DNA of 6,518 bases, taken from positions 1-6,518 of the forward strand of contig CATOJU010000054.1 in assembly GCA_951800555.1 (NCBI GenBank), in the 5' to 3' direction. The translations under genes were made by a program, and so were the position numbers. This stretch comes from an uncultured Rickettsiales bacterium (GTDB lineage Bacteria > Pseudomonadota > Alphaproteobacteria > Rickettsiales > UBA1997). Shown piece after piece: positions 6,131 to 6,518 of this stretch; position 1 is the stretch's first letter, and the number at the start of each line of letters is the position of its first letter. Below the pieces are notes generated by a model, which did no database searches, was not told where the DNA came from, and saw only the letters and a list, made by a program, of their open reading frames with translations.

Positions 6131-6518
6131 ATGTGGTACATATTTAGACACGGAGAAACATTTGTAAATATTAAAAAAACCATAATACAGGGACACATGA
6201 AAAATGTGTTCCTAACATTTAATGGAGCTTTACAAGCTCATATTAATGGTCAAAAATTGAAGAAATTAGAGGATAATTTTGATGATTATAAAATAGTATG
6301 TAGTCCATTAGAAAGAGCTATAAATACTTGCCAAATAATAATGAATGAAATAAATATAAATGGAACCCCGGAATTTGATGATTTATTAAAAGAAAGAAGT
6401 AAAGGTATATTTGATGGAATGTTAAAGGCAGAAGCAAAAAAGAATTATGAAAAAGAATATGTTTTATCTAAGGAAAATCTTTGGAGTTATGATTTTGGTG
6501 GTATTGAAACATATAAAG
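6131..6518 (+). CDS. Histidine phosphatase family protein (phosphoglycerate-mutase-like), 3' end beyond the window
   Basis: The first 129 codons are present and the frame runs off the window. MWYIFRHGET holds the RHG signature, with His7 as the expected phosphate-accepting histidine and Arg6 as a phosphate ligand. QGH at 20-22 followed by LTFNGALQA (28-36) corresponds to the usual QGHxDxPLTxxGxxQA, although the Asp-x-Pro part is replaced by MKNVF. SPLERAINT (58-66) supplies the second phosphate-binding Arg62. LLKERSKGIFDG (85-96) matches the LxExxxGxxxG segment with the probable acid Glu88. The GGIETYK end resembles the GES region. The second catalytic histidine lies outside the window. Members dephosphorylate small phosphorylated metabolites or act as mutases, and the substrate here cannot be told. 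ATG 6131 is the only good start, because an in-frame TGA at 6101 closes the frame upstream. No Shine-Dalgarno sequence is visible. The gene lies 55 bases after the giant gene on the same strand. Confidence 0.88.
   Translation, partial: MWYIFRHGETFVNIKKTIIQGHMKNVFLTFNGALQAHINGQKLKKLEDNFDDYKIVCSPLERAINTCQIIMNEININGTPEFDDLLKERSKGIFDGMLKAEAKKNYEKEYVLSKENLWSYDFGGIETYK

Noticed and set aside
5983..6198. Minus-strand open frame of 71 codons spanning the gene junction.
   Set aside because: It overlaps the end of the giant gene and the RHGET-coding start of the phosphatase, both strongly supported on the + strand.

Overview
This window is very AT-rich (clearly below 30% G+C by eye) and A-rich on the + strand. 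It holds one giant gene and the start of a second, both on the + strand. The genetic code looks standard: TGG encodes Trp, and no TGA interrupts either frame. The plausible sigma70-like promoters, the purine-rich ribosome-binding-like stretch, the AT bias, the Sel1/TPR-type repeats and the huge Lys/Glu/Asn-rich protein together suggest a reduced-genome, host-associated bacterium, for example an intracellular alphaproteobacterium of the Rickettsiales type. That is inference. Nothing here fixes the lineage, and an AT-rich giant virus is a weaker alternative.

Layout. Positions 1-90 are a leader with a possible promoter (TTGACT / TATTAT) and a GGGAG-type ribosome-binding sequence. Positions 91-6075 encode a 1994-residue protein I cannot name. 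Its N-terminus carries one TPR-like and about three to four Sel1-like helical repeats. A Pro/Lys hinge follows, then four tandem units of roughly 280 residues, each a conserved head of about 120 residues plus a coiled-coil-like linker of about 150 residues. After these come a possible decayed fifth unit, a compact domain of about 160 residues that I do not recognise, and a long charged tail of about 340 residues with low-complexity Lys/Glu, Ser/Lys and Pro/Lys/Glu stretches. No signal peptide or membrane helix is visible. Positions 6076-6130 are a short gap with no terminator hairpin and a possible promoter. From 6131 to the window edge lies the N-terminal part of a histidine-phosphatase (phosphoglycerate-mutase-like) protein.

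The main point of interest is the giant repeat protein. Its four-fold modular architecture does not match any family I can name, and units 2 and 3 are so alike at the DNA level that they look recently duplicated or homogenised. I see no functional link between it and the phosphatase beyond shared strand and closeness.
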